Assembly (NCBI GenBank): GCA_013339895.1
Contig: JABACO010000008.1
Coordinates: forward strand, 3,427,490-3,491,489
Length of the DNA stretch: 64,000 bases
Origin: Ephydatia muelleri
Taxonomy: Eukaryota; Porifera; Demospongiae; Spongillida; Spongillidae
Reading direction: 5' to 3'
Shown: piece by piece, positions 1 to 12,622 of the stretch
Layout of the letters: every line of letters starts with the position of its first letter
Position numbering within the stretch: position 1 is the first letter of the stretch
Notes under the pieces: model-generated
Seen by the model: the letters and a program-made list of their open reading frames with translations, nothing else
Told to the model about the DNA's origin: nothing
Database searches by the model: none
Program-made: the position numbers and the translations under genes

Positions 1-1706
1 TGTCTGTACCGTACTCAGGGTTTATCCAGGAATTTGTAATTGGGGACAAGTTATGAATGGATTGGGGTGTACTTAATTATATATTTAAACAACTATTTCA
101 AAAGCACTTAAAACATACAGCATAATCAGTGGTATAAACGACGTTTACATGGCAACTGGGGTGGAGGCTTGCATCCCACCTTGCCGACAGCCAGTCCAGA
201 CCTAGTGGCAGAAAAATGTATGGAAGTAACCTCAATTTGGTTAGGTCAATTGAGTAAACTCCATCCATCGTAGCGTCAAGTAGGGATATTAACTCACTCT
301 CTTGTGCCTATAGAATGTCCAATGATTGAAAATAAATAAATCAATAATTATTATGATTATGTGCCCCTAACTGTTGAGTCTAATTTTGGATGGTGATTTG
401 AGATGTATTGCATGTCTGGCCATTTGACTGCCACCTCACAGTCTACATCCAATACTTTATCAAATGTATATGGACATTTAAATAAACATGACTATAGTCA
501 AAGCGAATGCTAGGGGTGTGGCATGTCATACATGTCCTTTTGAACTGTCTTCATGCTTATGTTATGGAAGAGGAGATCATCACTTCATGTTGTGTGTGTT
601 CATTTAACCTGCAATAATAATGTGACATGTCTGACCGCAGGAACAGCAGCACTGCATCACACAAGCATGCTGCCAATGATTCCAAGAGTGGTCACAAACT
701 TGGATGAGTCTGTCTTCCTTGAGCTGTAGAGACATATGTGGGTTCGCGTAGGAAGGCCCAAGAAACACTTGTCTGCATGGCATCTTGCTCTTTTGACTAC
801 AAGCATAACATCCACAAAACTAGGGCAGTAGCTGACATTAATGGTCGCCTTAACCTGACCCTAACTAGATCCATAGCCAGAGCTATTCTATTCTGGCTGG
901 AGGATAAAACGCTCACAAGTTTAACCTGTTGTAGTTTAGATGTTGTGTCACTGTGTATTCATGTTGTAAAATTGTGTTAATTTGTTTATTTCTATTATTA
1001 CAACAGATCTATGACTGGCATCAAGTCAAGTAGTAAATCTAGGAGCTGCAGGCATTAAGAGGGAAAAAAAAAATTTCCTATAATAAGTGTGGGGGAGATG
1101 TCATAACAGAGACATTGCGGCTGTGCCCTGTCGCTGTGCCCATCTTAGCATACGTCTTGAAGTAAGCCAAAACCGTTCCCCTGACCACAATAATACACGC
1201 CCAGCAGACATAGATCCCACATTGGTGTATGAGCAAGCCTGTGGCCCTTAACCCATCCAGCCTAGCAGAAGCGGGAGTGATGGCAGCTGCAAAGGCAACT
1301 GTCAAAGCCAATGTTACTAAATGTGCAGACCTGAGATAGCCAGAGCCCTACGGAGCATGGAGGCAATCAAACTTGCATCCCACATAGCTACATCAGTGGG
1401 AAAATCAAAGCCTGTGGTCCTCTTAGAAATCTATGGCTAAAAATGCACATTGTGAGAGCCAATGTTGCGGCAATACTGTCAAGATGCATGTCCCTTTAGA
1501 CTTATGCATTTACTTGTTTTAATAGTGATTTCAGCTCATTCCCACCTGTCCCAATTTGGTTATTCTGGACATTCCTGTTGGTGACAAGGCATTGTGCTTT
1601 GCCTTCATTTAGAGAAGCATGTGAAGGCTAAAGCTCTTCTGCTGCAACTCAAAAAAGTTGGATCAGTTAATCAGCATGTAGCCTTTACTCTCCTTTGTCA
1701 GTGTGT
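1..1706. other. Unannotated left flank
   Basis: No convincing gene is seen. Short open frames here have no recognisable domain and no splice structure. The stretch around 830-960 weakly resembles 9160-9270 (shared words around 'cgccttaac' and 'agccag'), which suggests old interspersed repeat sequence. Confidence 0.4.
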
Positions 1707-2390
1707 GAGGTGTACCGTCTCAAAGCACTTTGCGTGGAAAAACCTATAACAGGCACCAGTAAGGAAGATGAGGCTCTGTGATGCTACTTTCAATTGAATT
1801 TGGACCATCTAAAAGAGCAAAAACAAGAGCTACATGAGCAAATAGAACGACTAGACATGCAAACAAGAGTTAAAAGAGATGCTGCAGTATGTAAGAAAAC
1901 TGATGATACATGCAAGCATTACAAACATGAAGCAGCTGTCAAATTTGAACGAGAAATTCTCACTGCCGTTGCTAAGTTTCTCCGCAAACGCTATACATAT
2001 GTTATGCCCGCCAGGTAACATTTGGTGATGAAATGACTGCTGTGTGTTTGTACGAAGTGTCTGATATTCACCAGTACTTCGGATCTTCCAAAAGCAAATC
2101 ATCAACTGGAACAGAGACCATGCCAATGGAGGAAGACTTTACAGAGAATGAGAGGTGCACTCTTCTTGAGCTGAACTAGTGTCAATTATCTCCATAACTC
2201 AATGTCTACTAACTCTGAAGGAGAAAACATGTATGTTGTGTTGGAGGGCGGCCACAGTTTTTAAATCATCTGCCAAACCACTGAAAGAGGTTTGAAAAAG
2301 ATGGGTTTCGACAAGTTGGACATTGAAAAAGATGCTGATAGTGGCAGTGCCTCAGACAAGGACTCACCAGAAAAGCAGAAGTACTGCTAG
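1707..2390 (+). pseudogene. Decayed copy of the coiled-coil multi-copy gene (see 35777-36622)
   Basis: The translated fragments line up with the intact gene at 35777-36622. Homology starts inside the gene at the segment equivalent to 'AKHFAWGKPIPGTS' (here 'KPITGTSKED'), passes through the coiled coil ('LDHLKEQKQELHEQIERLD'), the 'HYKHEAAVKFEREILT' segment and the acidic tail ('SASDKDSPEKQKYC'), and stops at the same terminal Cys codon. An in-frame stop lies in the segment just before 'YFQLNLDHL', and at least two shifts of frame follow around 2018-2330, so this copy cannot make the full protein. The first ~55 codons are missing. It is transcribed rightward, opposite to the copies at 35.8 and 63.8 kb. 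Function of the family is unknown. Confidence 0.75.
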
Positions 2391-3063
2391 TAAATTACAT
2401 GTTACAGTTTTAGGTATCAGAACCATACTTATGCTGGATTATGTTCATTTGTTTACAGATCACTGGATGCCATACGAATGCTGCACTGTGTCAGAAATGT
2501 GTGTGTGTGTGTGTATGTGTGTGTGCGCGCGCACGGGTGAGGTTGTAGTGCTTGATGTATTTGTTTGCGTCCCAACCCGAGGAGAGCCAGAGATGCTGTG
2601 TATTGGCTGAAATGGTGGAGGATATCAAGCAGAGTATAGTTAACTGTACAGTCTGTGAAATTGATTCACCTGTTCAATCCAACGAATCGCAGTTGACCCG
2701 TGGTATTTCAAGGGAGAAAGTGGACATGGATCTCTTCAGTTGGAAAGAGAAGGAATACTTAAACAGCAGATTGCAAGGCACCTGGTTCCAATCAAAGTAC
2801 ACTCCGATGGGTTTCCCCTTGGAATGAGTTCCAGGAGTTTGCCTAGACGTGATATTTGAACACACCATGTCATCGCCGTACCTCAGTCAATCATATGAGA
2901 AGGTTACTAGTGTAGTTAGGATAGCCACAAGATAGTTGAAAAGGAATGCATGGCATTTTTGGAATAGCAGAACAACCAAACTGTTGGCATGAGACCCACC
3001 TTTAGCCAGAGTCTGTTCTCCAGAAGAACCAGTGGGCAATTGTGGCAAGTGAGTGTATGATTC
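2391..3063 (+). repeat. Downstream arm of the coiled-coil-gene repeat, inverted match to 63103-63762
   Basis: This stretch follows the gene's stop codon and matches the reverse complement of 63103-63762 over nearly its whole length. It carries a GT microsatellite at about 2496-2530. Both copies keep a recognisable open stretch at 2605-2830 (here) with the shared words 'EMVEDIKQSIV', 'SREKVDMDLFSWKEK' and 'GTWFQ', ending 'YTPMGFPLE' and a stop. That conservation hints at an old coding segment, which I do not recognise. The 35.5-35.77 kb copy lacks most of this arm. Confidence 0.65.
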
Positions 3064-3593
3064 AGCCATGCCTTAACATGACAAGTGGGAGAATAAATGT
3101 GCCAGGGGCAGCACATCTCTCGTCACAATGGTGTTGATGGGGAGATTTTGCAGATTCCTCAAACTTTCCTTGCATCACCCCGGAGGACAATGGCCTGGAG
3201 GAATAGAGGGACACTTCGAGAAAGAGAGAGAAAAGTGACATGAATTTCAGGGAGGGCACAGTGAATGTGGGGATGGTGCTACAACTGATTGATAGAGAAA
3301 CAGAGAGAAAAAGAGATGGCACGATCCCGAGAACTTCCAGTGGTTACTGAAGCAGCATTTACCAGCAACATGGAACTTAAAGCAATTCAAAATGACCCTA
3401 GACCTCAGATACCGTGACGGAGTGACTAGACATGGTAGGGTGATCCTTGAGCCTTCAAGATAGAGACATTGCTAGGACCTCTGAAAGTATGTGCCTTAAA
3501 GGAATGTATGTATGTGATCACGTAATCACGGGGTGGGGGTGGACAGGTCATTGTTGTGTGCATTGTGTGTGTGTGTGTGTGTCGTGTGTAGAC

Positions 3594-3702
3594 GAGTCTC
3601 GTACCCAGACCCAGATTCCCAACAGCTGCGGGTGGATTACATCACGAGTGGTGATGTAATCCACCCGCAGCTGTTGGGAATCTGGGTCTGGGTACGAGAC
3701 TA
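3594..3702. mobile_element. Palindromic hairpin element, TAGTCTCG family, copy 1
   Basis: A near-perfect inverted repeat of 109 bp. The ends read GAGTCTCGTACCCAGACCCA and its reverse complement. The core shares its sequence with the copy at 25609-25712. The flanking 9-mers (tgtgtagac and tgtgtcgca) agree at 6 of 9 positions, a possible worn target duplication. It has no coding capacity. Confidence 0.8.
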
Positions 3703-3725
3703 TGTGTCGCAAGTTGATGTAGTGC

Positions 3726-3750
3726 AGAGGCACAAACTTCGTGCACTGGG

Positions 3751-3817
<67 letters not shown>

Positions 3818-3915
3818 GGTAGCAATGTAAGGCACGGTTAGAGCTAACCACTCTGTTTCACCGAGTAAAAGTTGCAGTCATCTTCGTTCGTACCAATGAT
3901 ATTCAACCCCGAACT
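3726..3915 (-). repeat. Repeat R, copy 1 (5' flank of the ROCO gene)
   Basis: The reverse complement matches 35346-35520 and 62940-63102 (shared words 'ttgaatatcagtgg', 'gaagatgactgcgga', 'cacctgatcccagtg', 'gcacgaagtttg'). In this copy it contains a run of about 22 T followed by about 36 G (3759-3816), where the other copies have a short A-run context. It ends less than 100 bp upstream of the ROCO start codon, so part of this gene's promoter region may come from the repeat. Confidence 0.8.
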
Positions 3916-4007
3916 ATTTGTACACGTCTAGACGAAAACCACACCTACAAGTTTTCTTATCAAAACAAATCACGTGCAATTAAGGCTGCAGTTGTACGTG
4001 TTCGACA

Positions 4008-7000
4008 ATGACTGCGTTCGACCTGTTTTCTTCTGTGCGGGATAACAACACCACACATGTCCGTACTCTCTTACAAGCTAAACAATGCCGAGCGAAACTA
4101 AACGAGAGGAATGAATGGGGTGATACGGCGCTTCATCTGGCTGCAGAGCTGGGAAACGCAGAGATTTGTCAGATGTTGATAGCAGGCGGTGCTTCGGTAA
4201 CTGTAAGAAACAATAGGGGAGAGACATGTTTACACAGAGCGGCTGTAGGAGGCCATGCTAACGCTGTTAGTGCCATCGTAGGTACGTGCTATACGATGTT
4301 TGGGTTGCGTATCACAGGTTACGTACCTTTATAACAGCTCGCGACCAAGACCCCGAAGCTGTAAATTCTCAGAACGACGCGGGGTATACGGCTTTACATC
4401 ACGCAGCCAAGCACGGCTCTAAAGAACTCATTGAAATTTTAATCTCTGCCGGCGCCGATCGCCTTCTGGAGAACAATGCCGGGGAAACCCCGTACATGGT
4501 GGCCAAGAAATACCAGCAGTGGGAGGCGGAGAAGCATCTGCTCAACATGGAGAAGGAGCACGGTACGTTGGGCATCACGTGCAAACCCTTACTCTCCCAG
4601 CAGTGAGTCCTCCTACCCTTCCTCTCTGCCTTCTTCTTACCCCCATCTTCCCCCTGCCGTTCAGTAAGCATCATACTTCTTTATTGCACCATGCACAATA
4701 TGTTACTGGTGCTGTTGTGATTTGTCTACCTTTGAATGCTGTCCAACATGGTGCCTCATATATGAACCTCCACCACAGCTGATCAAGCAATTCGTGCAAT
4801 GAATCGCAAAGAAAAGGACATCGTTCGAGCTTACCGCAGAGCTCTCAAGTACGCCACACACAAGGAGTTCAGAACAAGAGTATTTCTCATTGGTGATTGT
4901 GGGACAGGTCTGTTACATTGCCTATTGTGTTTATTCAATGCAGTCAAGCTGTGTTTTGATGCAACTCTTTGAAGATGTGCATGTAGCTATAATCCGCTTA
5001 CAGGTGTAGGAAATGTGCCGTGACCAACATGTATGCATAGACATAAAGCATGCAACTGGATTATGTAAGTGCAAGACTGGCTTGTCCCAAGCAGAAAATG
5101 CACAGTTTTCAAATCATCCATTTCATATAGACGATTGTTGTTCAGTTGCTTGTGCAGTAATGTGCATGTGTTTTGTACCTGTATTGATGCCATTTTAATG
5201 ATACCAAACAGTCTATGTCAAAGTATCATTATCAACCTCTGCAATGTTAATTTCCACATGCAGGTAAGACTAGCCTGAAGAAGACACTGTTTGGTGAGCC
5301 ATATGATCCAAATGAGAAGCCAAGTTCGGGCATCCTTGCTGATATGTCAGTGACGCGAATCCAGTGCAAGCAGTACAGAGAATGGGTTCAGCAGCCATCG
5401 TCCATCGCTGATTCCTACCGACTCAACCTAGAATATACTGATAATCTCATCACATACATATTGGACGACATTAAGAAACCGAAAGTGTATGATGATGTTG
5501 TTGATGCTACTGCTTTTCAGACTGAAAAAGGTCCCGCTAAGACTGTTCGATTTGCCCAAATCAATAGGTACATCGAACCTGATGTCCGTGACTATCCGTT
5601 GGAGGGTGAGGAGGAGGTCACTGCTACACCAAATACTGATGCACATGCTGCCCGCAACAGCACGACTGGAATCGAGGCCAGCAGAGATGCAAGTGCCTCT
5701 GTTGTTGTTGAAGAAACTATTTCTGTTGTTGGTCTCACTGCAACATCGTCACCGCCTCCTGAAGTCCCAGAGGTGGCTGAGAGGAACAGTGAAATGAGCA
5801 AAGGAGTAGACATCCTTCGAATTGAAGGAGATGAATCAACTATTAGCGTAGACCCGCTGCGGATGAATCGCATAGATGGGGTGAATAAGGAGCAGGAGGG
5901 CAATGAAATTCAGGACGACCGGCTCCATAGACTCGCTATGGAGTCAGAGAATATGGCTGATCCTGAAGCTGATGCCGCTGAACCAGTGCCCAGTCCAGCT
6001 CAACCACAACCATCACTGGAGACTCCACAACAGCAGCAAGTAAAGCAGCAGCAACCACCGCACACTGCACCTGGGTCATCAGACAAGGGCAAGCCCGAAC
6101 CTTCAAAGTCAGGGAATGAGATCCAAGACTCCCTTTTCCCCAAATCACGAGAGCTCACTAGATTGTTAGTCGAAAAAATCCCTGTTGAGATCCTGAAGAG
6201 GATTATCATGCGCTGGCCAGTCCTAGAAGAGCACATGGCGGAACAGCCTTCCCTCTACAAGGACCGCATGGCCATCACTATCTGGGATGCGGCAGGAGAT
6301 CCACTTCAGCAGAACTTTGTGCCTTTCTTCTTCACCAATCACAGCATCTACGTGGTGCTGTATAACATCAAGGAGCCACTGGACGCTCCCTCGCCCTCTT
6401 GTACGGAGAGGAATTTGTGCTGTGGGGATGGCCACATCCCTACAAATGTTGACGTTTTGGAAGATTGGATCGGTTGTGTCACAGCCTTTGCCAAACCGAT
6501 TCCATCGGAGCCATTCCGTTGCTCCAAGAAGACACCAGTTCTTCCTCCACTCATCCTGACCTGCTGCCATGATGATAGTGATCCTGAATGCACACCTTCT
6601 GTGTGCAATTTTGATACGTTCTTCAGTAGAAGTTCGTTCCAATCTTACTCCAGACATCTAGTGGAGAGTAATTATCCGAGTGCTGTGCGCATCAGCAACA
6701 TGCATGAGAGTTACTCAGAGGAGGAAAGCTACTGTGGTCACCATATTCTCAGGAGGGAAATTGACTATCTTGCACGCCAAATGCCATATGCTCAAGAGAG
6801 CATTCCAGTCCAGTGGGTGAAGTTTGAACAGCTTGTCTATGGGTTGCTGGAACAGAGAAAGGTGATTTTGCTATACGATGACATGGTTAAGTACGTTGGA
6901 GAGCACTGCAATCTTAAAGACCTCCTCCAGGTGTTGCCTCTTTTGTCCTACTACCATGATGTTGGGGTGCTGGTATTCTTCTACCGTCATCCGCTGCTTA

Positions 7001-7896
7001 AGAAGCTTGTGGTTGTTAAACCACAGTGGTTGATTGATGCATTAGCTTCTGTTGTCACGTCTGCTTCTGGGAAGTGGATCACTGCAGAAGTCAAAGAGGC
7101 TTTTAAGAACTTGACAATTACTGGTGCCATCCGCAGAGAAGTGGTTGGACTTGCCTATCGCTGTGCTCACTTGCCAAGTCGTCATTGGAATGAATTTTTG
7201 TTTATACTGAATTGTATGGATTTGCTGTGCTGCCACCCTTGCCTCCATGAGCAGAAGAGTTTTTATATCCCTTGCATGGTGATGGAAAGTGCTCCTTCCA
7301 ATTTTTTGGTCACCACAGAAAATGATCCAGTTGTCCTGGGGTTTTTGTGCAGTGGTGCGCTACCCATAGCTTTGTACAACCAACTGGTTACCTGCTGTGT
7401 TCGAAGGTCACAGTATGCTGCCAGCATTTTCAGTCAGAACTGCCACATTCGTCTGAACTGTTCCCATCACCTGATTGTCAGGAAAGAACATTCTTCCATT
7501 GAGTTTTTGGTGCAGCCAAATTCAGCTGATTTCTGTGTGTTTTGCAAACAGAATGATGTCAGATACCCTCTGTCCTCCTGCAGCAGTCACATTAAGCACC
7601 TACTGGGCGATGATGTTGAGATACTGCCCTCAGATATAATTGGCTCACTCTGTGACCAACAAGACACTCCAAACACTCCCAGTCTTGCAGTTAGTGATGA
7701 CATTGATAATCTGCATGATGTGTGCGTCCAGGTTCTATCCTTCCTTTCTCATACCTTGGAGTATCTTTGTGAGTGCTGGTTTCCTGGACTCAAGCTGCAG
7801 TTAACATCGAAAGGTGTGATACTTGACCAGTACTGGAAGCACACTGTGTTAAGGACATTGAGTGTGTCAAAGCAGTTAGCTGTGTGGTTTGATTAA
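4008..7896 (+). CDS. Ankyrin-repeat ROCO-family GTPase (Ank-Roc-COR), 1086 aa, 4 exons
   Basis: Exons 4008-4281, 4338-4562, 4779-4907 and 5264-7896; all phases agree and give 1086 residues. Residues ~1-160 are ankyrin repeats ('GDTALHLAAELGN', 'GYTALHHAAKHGS'). The Ras-like Roc domain follows: Walker A is GDCGTGKT at residues 205-212, with the Gly210 codon split by intron 3. Switch II appears as 'WDAAG' at 550-554, where DxxG is DAAG. In Roc domains these two motifs normally lie about 45-50 residues apart; here about 340 residues intervene, much of it Pro/Gln/Ser-rich, so a large insertion sits within the GTPase fold. The C-terminal ~400 residues look like a COR dimerisation domain ('VKPQWLIDALASVV'). 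No kinase or LRR part is visible. ROCO proteins are intracellular signalling GTPases; the partner is unknown. A partial, rearranged duplicate lies at 34.8-35.35 kb. Start chosen as the first ATG before the ankyrin repeats. Confidence 0.85.
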
Positions 7897-7900
7897 TAAA
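7895..7900 (+). terminator. Polyadenylation signal overlapping the ROCO stop codon
   Basis: AATAAA shares its first two bases with the TAA stop at 7894-7896, implying a very short 3' UTR unless a later signal is used. Confidence 0.55.
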
Positions 7901-9887
7901 GTCACTATAATTGAATAGGCAGTTTTAATGGAATTTTACTTTGACATTTTATATTTTCTGTGGTATTGTGTGTTTGACCTATAAAATATGTCACAACCTA
8001 TGTTCTTTCCTTGAAGTGAATAATTATTCTCAAAGCAACGGCAATGCCATCTAACTACTGTAATAAAGATATGTACAGAATCATTGGCTAGCTATGTACA
8101 TAATGGAGATGGGTACATGCAGGTCACTAGTGCACATACAGTATTATTAACAAAAAATTTTTTTTTTAATGTAATGTCATTCGGTTCGGTGGTTACTGAC
8201 ATGGAAATGTTTTTAATTTGATTTTCAAATAATCATTTTAAGAACATGCCCACTTGTGAGTATTTATTGTGTTAACATACTTGCAATTCTGAATACATTT
8301 CCGTTATAGCCACTAATATTGGATATAACAATTGTTTTTCCTGTATCTTTTAAATAGTATCCCTGCAGAATGATTACATCCCATGCTATTGCACAATATG
8401 ATATTGAAAAGAGAGCGACAAACTCATTACAAACTTTCAAGGGTAAAATAAGCTGCCCTTATGTTGGAACATCACAACAATGAATGAGCCTCCAATAAAG
8501 AAGCCCTACATGAAATTCATCCACAGGGGTATTAATTGTCTGTTTTTGTTTCATCATTATCAGTCTCCCGTTATACTAACTTTAAAATGTTCTTTTAAAT
8601 ATGAAAATGTGAAGTGCAACAGCTGCCTTCATGGTACAGAACTGTACATATGAAATAAGACCTATGGGCTATGGCTAACCACATAAATCCCACTTTCACT
8701 TTGAATCCAATTTATTTTGAAACATCTAGTGCTATGAGTTATAAACTATTACAATCATATACTGTGTAAATATGAATATATTCATTACTTGGTCACATTA
8801 ATATGAATATATTCATTACTTGGTCACATTGTACACGGTGTCCAGAAACGAACAGGACAGGTTTTAATAGTTATAACTCCATACTAATTTGCGACAATTT
8901 ATACTATGATTATTAATTTTTTGTAGTCCAAAACAATCTATCATTTCAATTGCTACATTTTTGTTATTCAAATCTAACTTGATAACCCTCACACAATCAA
9001 GAACTTTTCATTTAACAACTCACTATTGATGATCAGTGATTGATTTATGCTTCTCTAATGAATATAATTACCATTTATAAACAAAATTAATAAGCTATTA
9101 ATCATGAAATGATGTTTAACTTTATGACTCATTATTTACATTAGTAAATCTGTAACCCTCATTGACATTTATGGCCGCCTTAACTTACAACTGGTTAGGG
9201 CAAATGCTACATCAATCCTAGCCAGGTTAATGCCACCATCTTACTGATTTGTTGTATGTCTGTGTGTAGATGTTATTGTTATGTCAATAATTGAATAATT
9301 CCGAACTTGATAATTAATAAATCCAAACCAGATAGATAAATTGACTCTTTATGACTCATTATTTAAATTAGTAACTTGATAATTAATAAATCCAAACCAG
9401 ATAGATAAATTGAACTCAGGCTAATTTAAAGTAGTAAATATTAAGCGCTAACTTAAATATTGAGGGCATTGATTTGATTGTTAAATATTTGAACAGAGCC
9501 ATCTAAAAGTCTACTGACTTCAAACAAAGCTATAGCCACATTTTAAACATGTCCTCATGGACACCCTATAGAATACTATTATGACATTAGTATGATGTTC
9601 ATTCTGTTCTAGATCTGCATAACTGCTCCCCCCTCCCCCAAATTCTCCAGCTGCCTCAGCTACTGAGCAGTGGCCAAGTACCAAGTAAACAAACCACAGT
9701 TATCACTACATTGTTCAGTGCAATGTAGTCATATACACCAGATTTCAACTTCCAAGTAACAGACAAAAAATTAATAAATGAAAGCTTTGATAAGTACAAA
9801 TAGTTCAGACTGAATAATATTAACAACAAAACACACATCACAAACTGAAGGAATGGACATGAATGATTTTATTTATTTTTGAAGCAT
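7901..9887. other. AT-rich intergenic region with short direct repeats
   Basis: No gene is seen between the ROCO and BTB genes. There are two direct duplications: about 30 bp twice at 8770-8830 ('atatgaatatattcatt' unit) and about 67 bp twice at 9300-9420 ('cttgataattaataaatcc' unit). Both look like local slippage or duplication. An AATAAA on the minus strand near 9870-9880 suits the end of the BTB gene. Confidence 0.6.
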
Positions 9888-11848
<1,961 letters not shown>

Positions 11849-12546
11849 CTCAGGAGTACGGTTGTCAAGTGGGCGGGATTAAACTTTGGTTTGCATGATC
11901 ATTTTGTAATTGGAATAGAAATATTCGGTCTGCACATCTATTTGAAATTAAGTAAAAATCGCCATTCAAATATGATGTGAGTACTGTTAACTATTTAGCA
12001 GTAAGCTACAGTGATTGCCGACATGTACATCGATTTGTTTGCGTCAGCTATATACCTTTTCCATAATCACATTTGAAGTGGATCAATGTTGGGCCTAAAG
12101 TAACCACCAAGGTATTGTACTTGCAAGAAGGATAACACTGATAGGTTAACACGCCAAGGAAAAATCAAACCACACTGCAGTTCATTTTATAGTTACCTAC
12201 CTATTTTTTAGCCTAGTAATGCATGATGCTATGTGCATGTTAGTACAAACTGTTCACTTGCATCAGCCTTCTACTTTTGTTAGGATTGGAAGGAAGGGGG
12301 GGGGGGGGGGGGAAAGGGGGATTTAGGCATACCCAACAGTGGCCCAACATGAATATGTATCCAATATGGGGATACAAAAATAAATACATACACTTGCGGT
12401 GCCCTTTCAGGAGCTTGCATGTTTCGTGCAAATTGAGTGACTCTCCATGACGAAACGTATTCATAAATTGGCTATTGCTGAAACCGCCGTGTAAATTCCT
12501 CTCGTAGGCGTGGCTGCAAACGCGCTATTATTCACTCAGGTCTATC

Positions 12547-12590
12547 ATGGCGGCCAACTCAAGTGACATTGTAAGTTGAAATTTCCCCTC

Positions 12591-12622
<32 letters not shown>

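Noticed and set aside
5428..6657. Open frames on the minus strand across the ROCO gene
   Set aside because: Antisense shadows of a clearly conserved coding exon.
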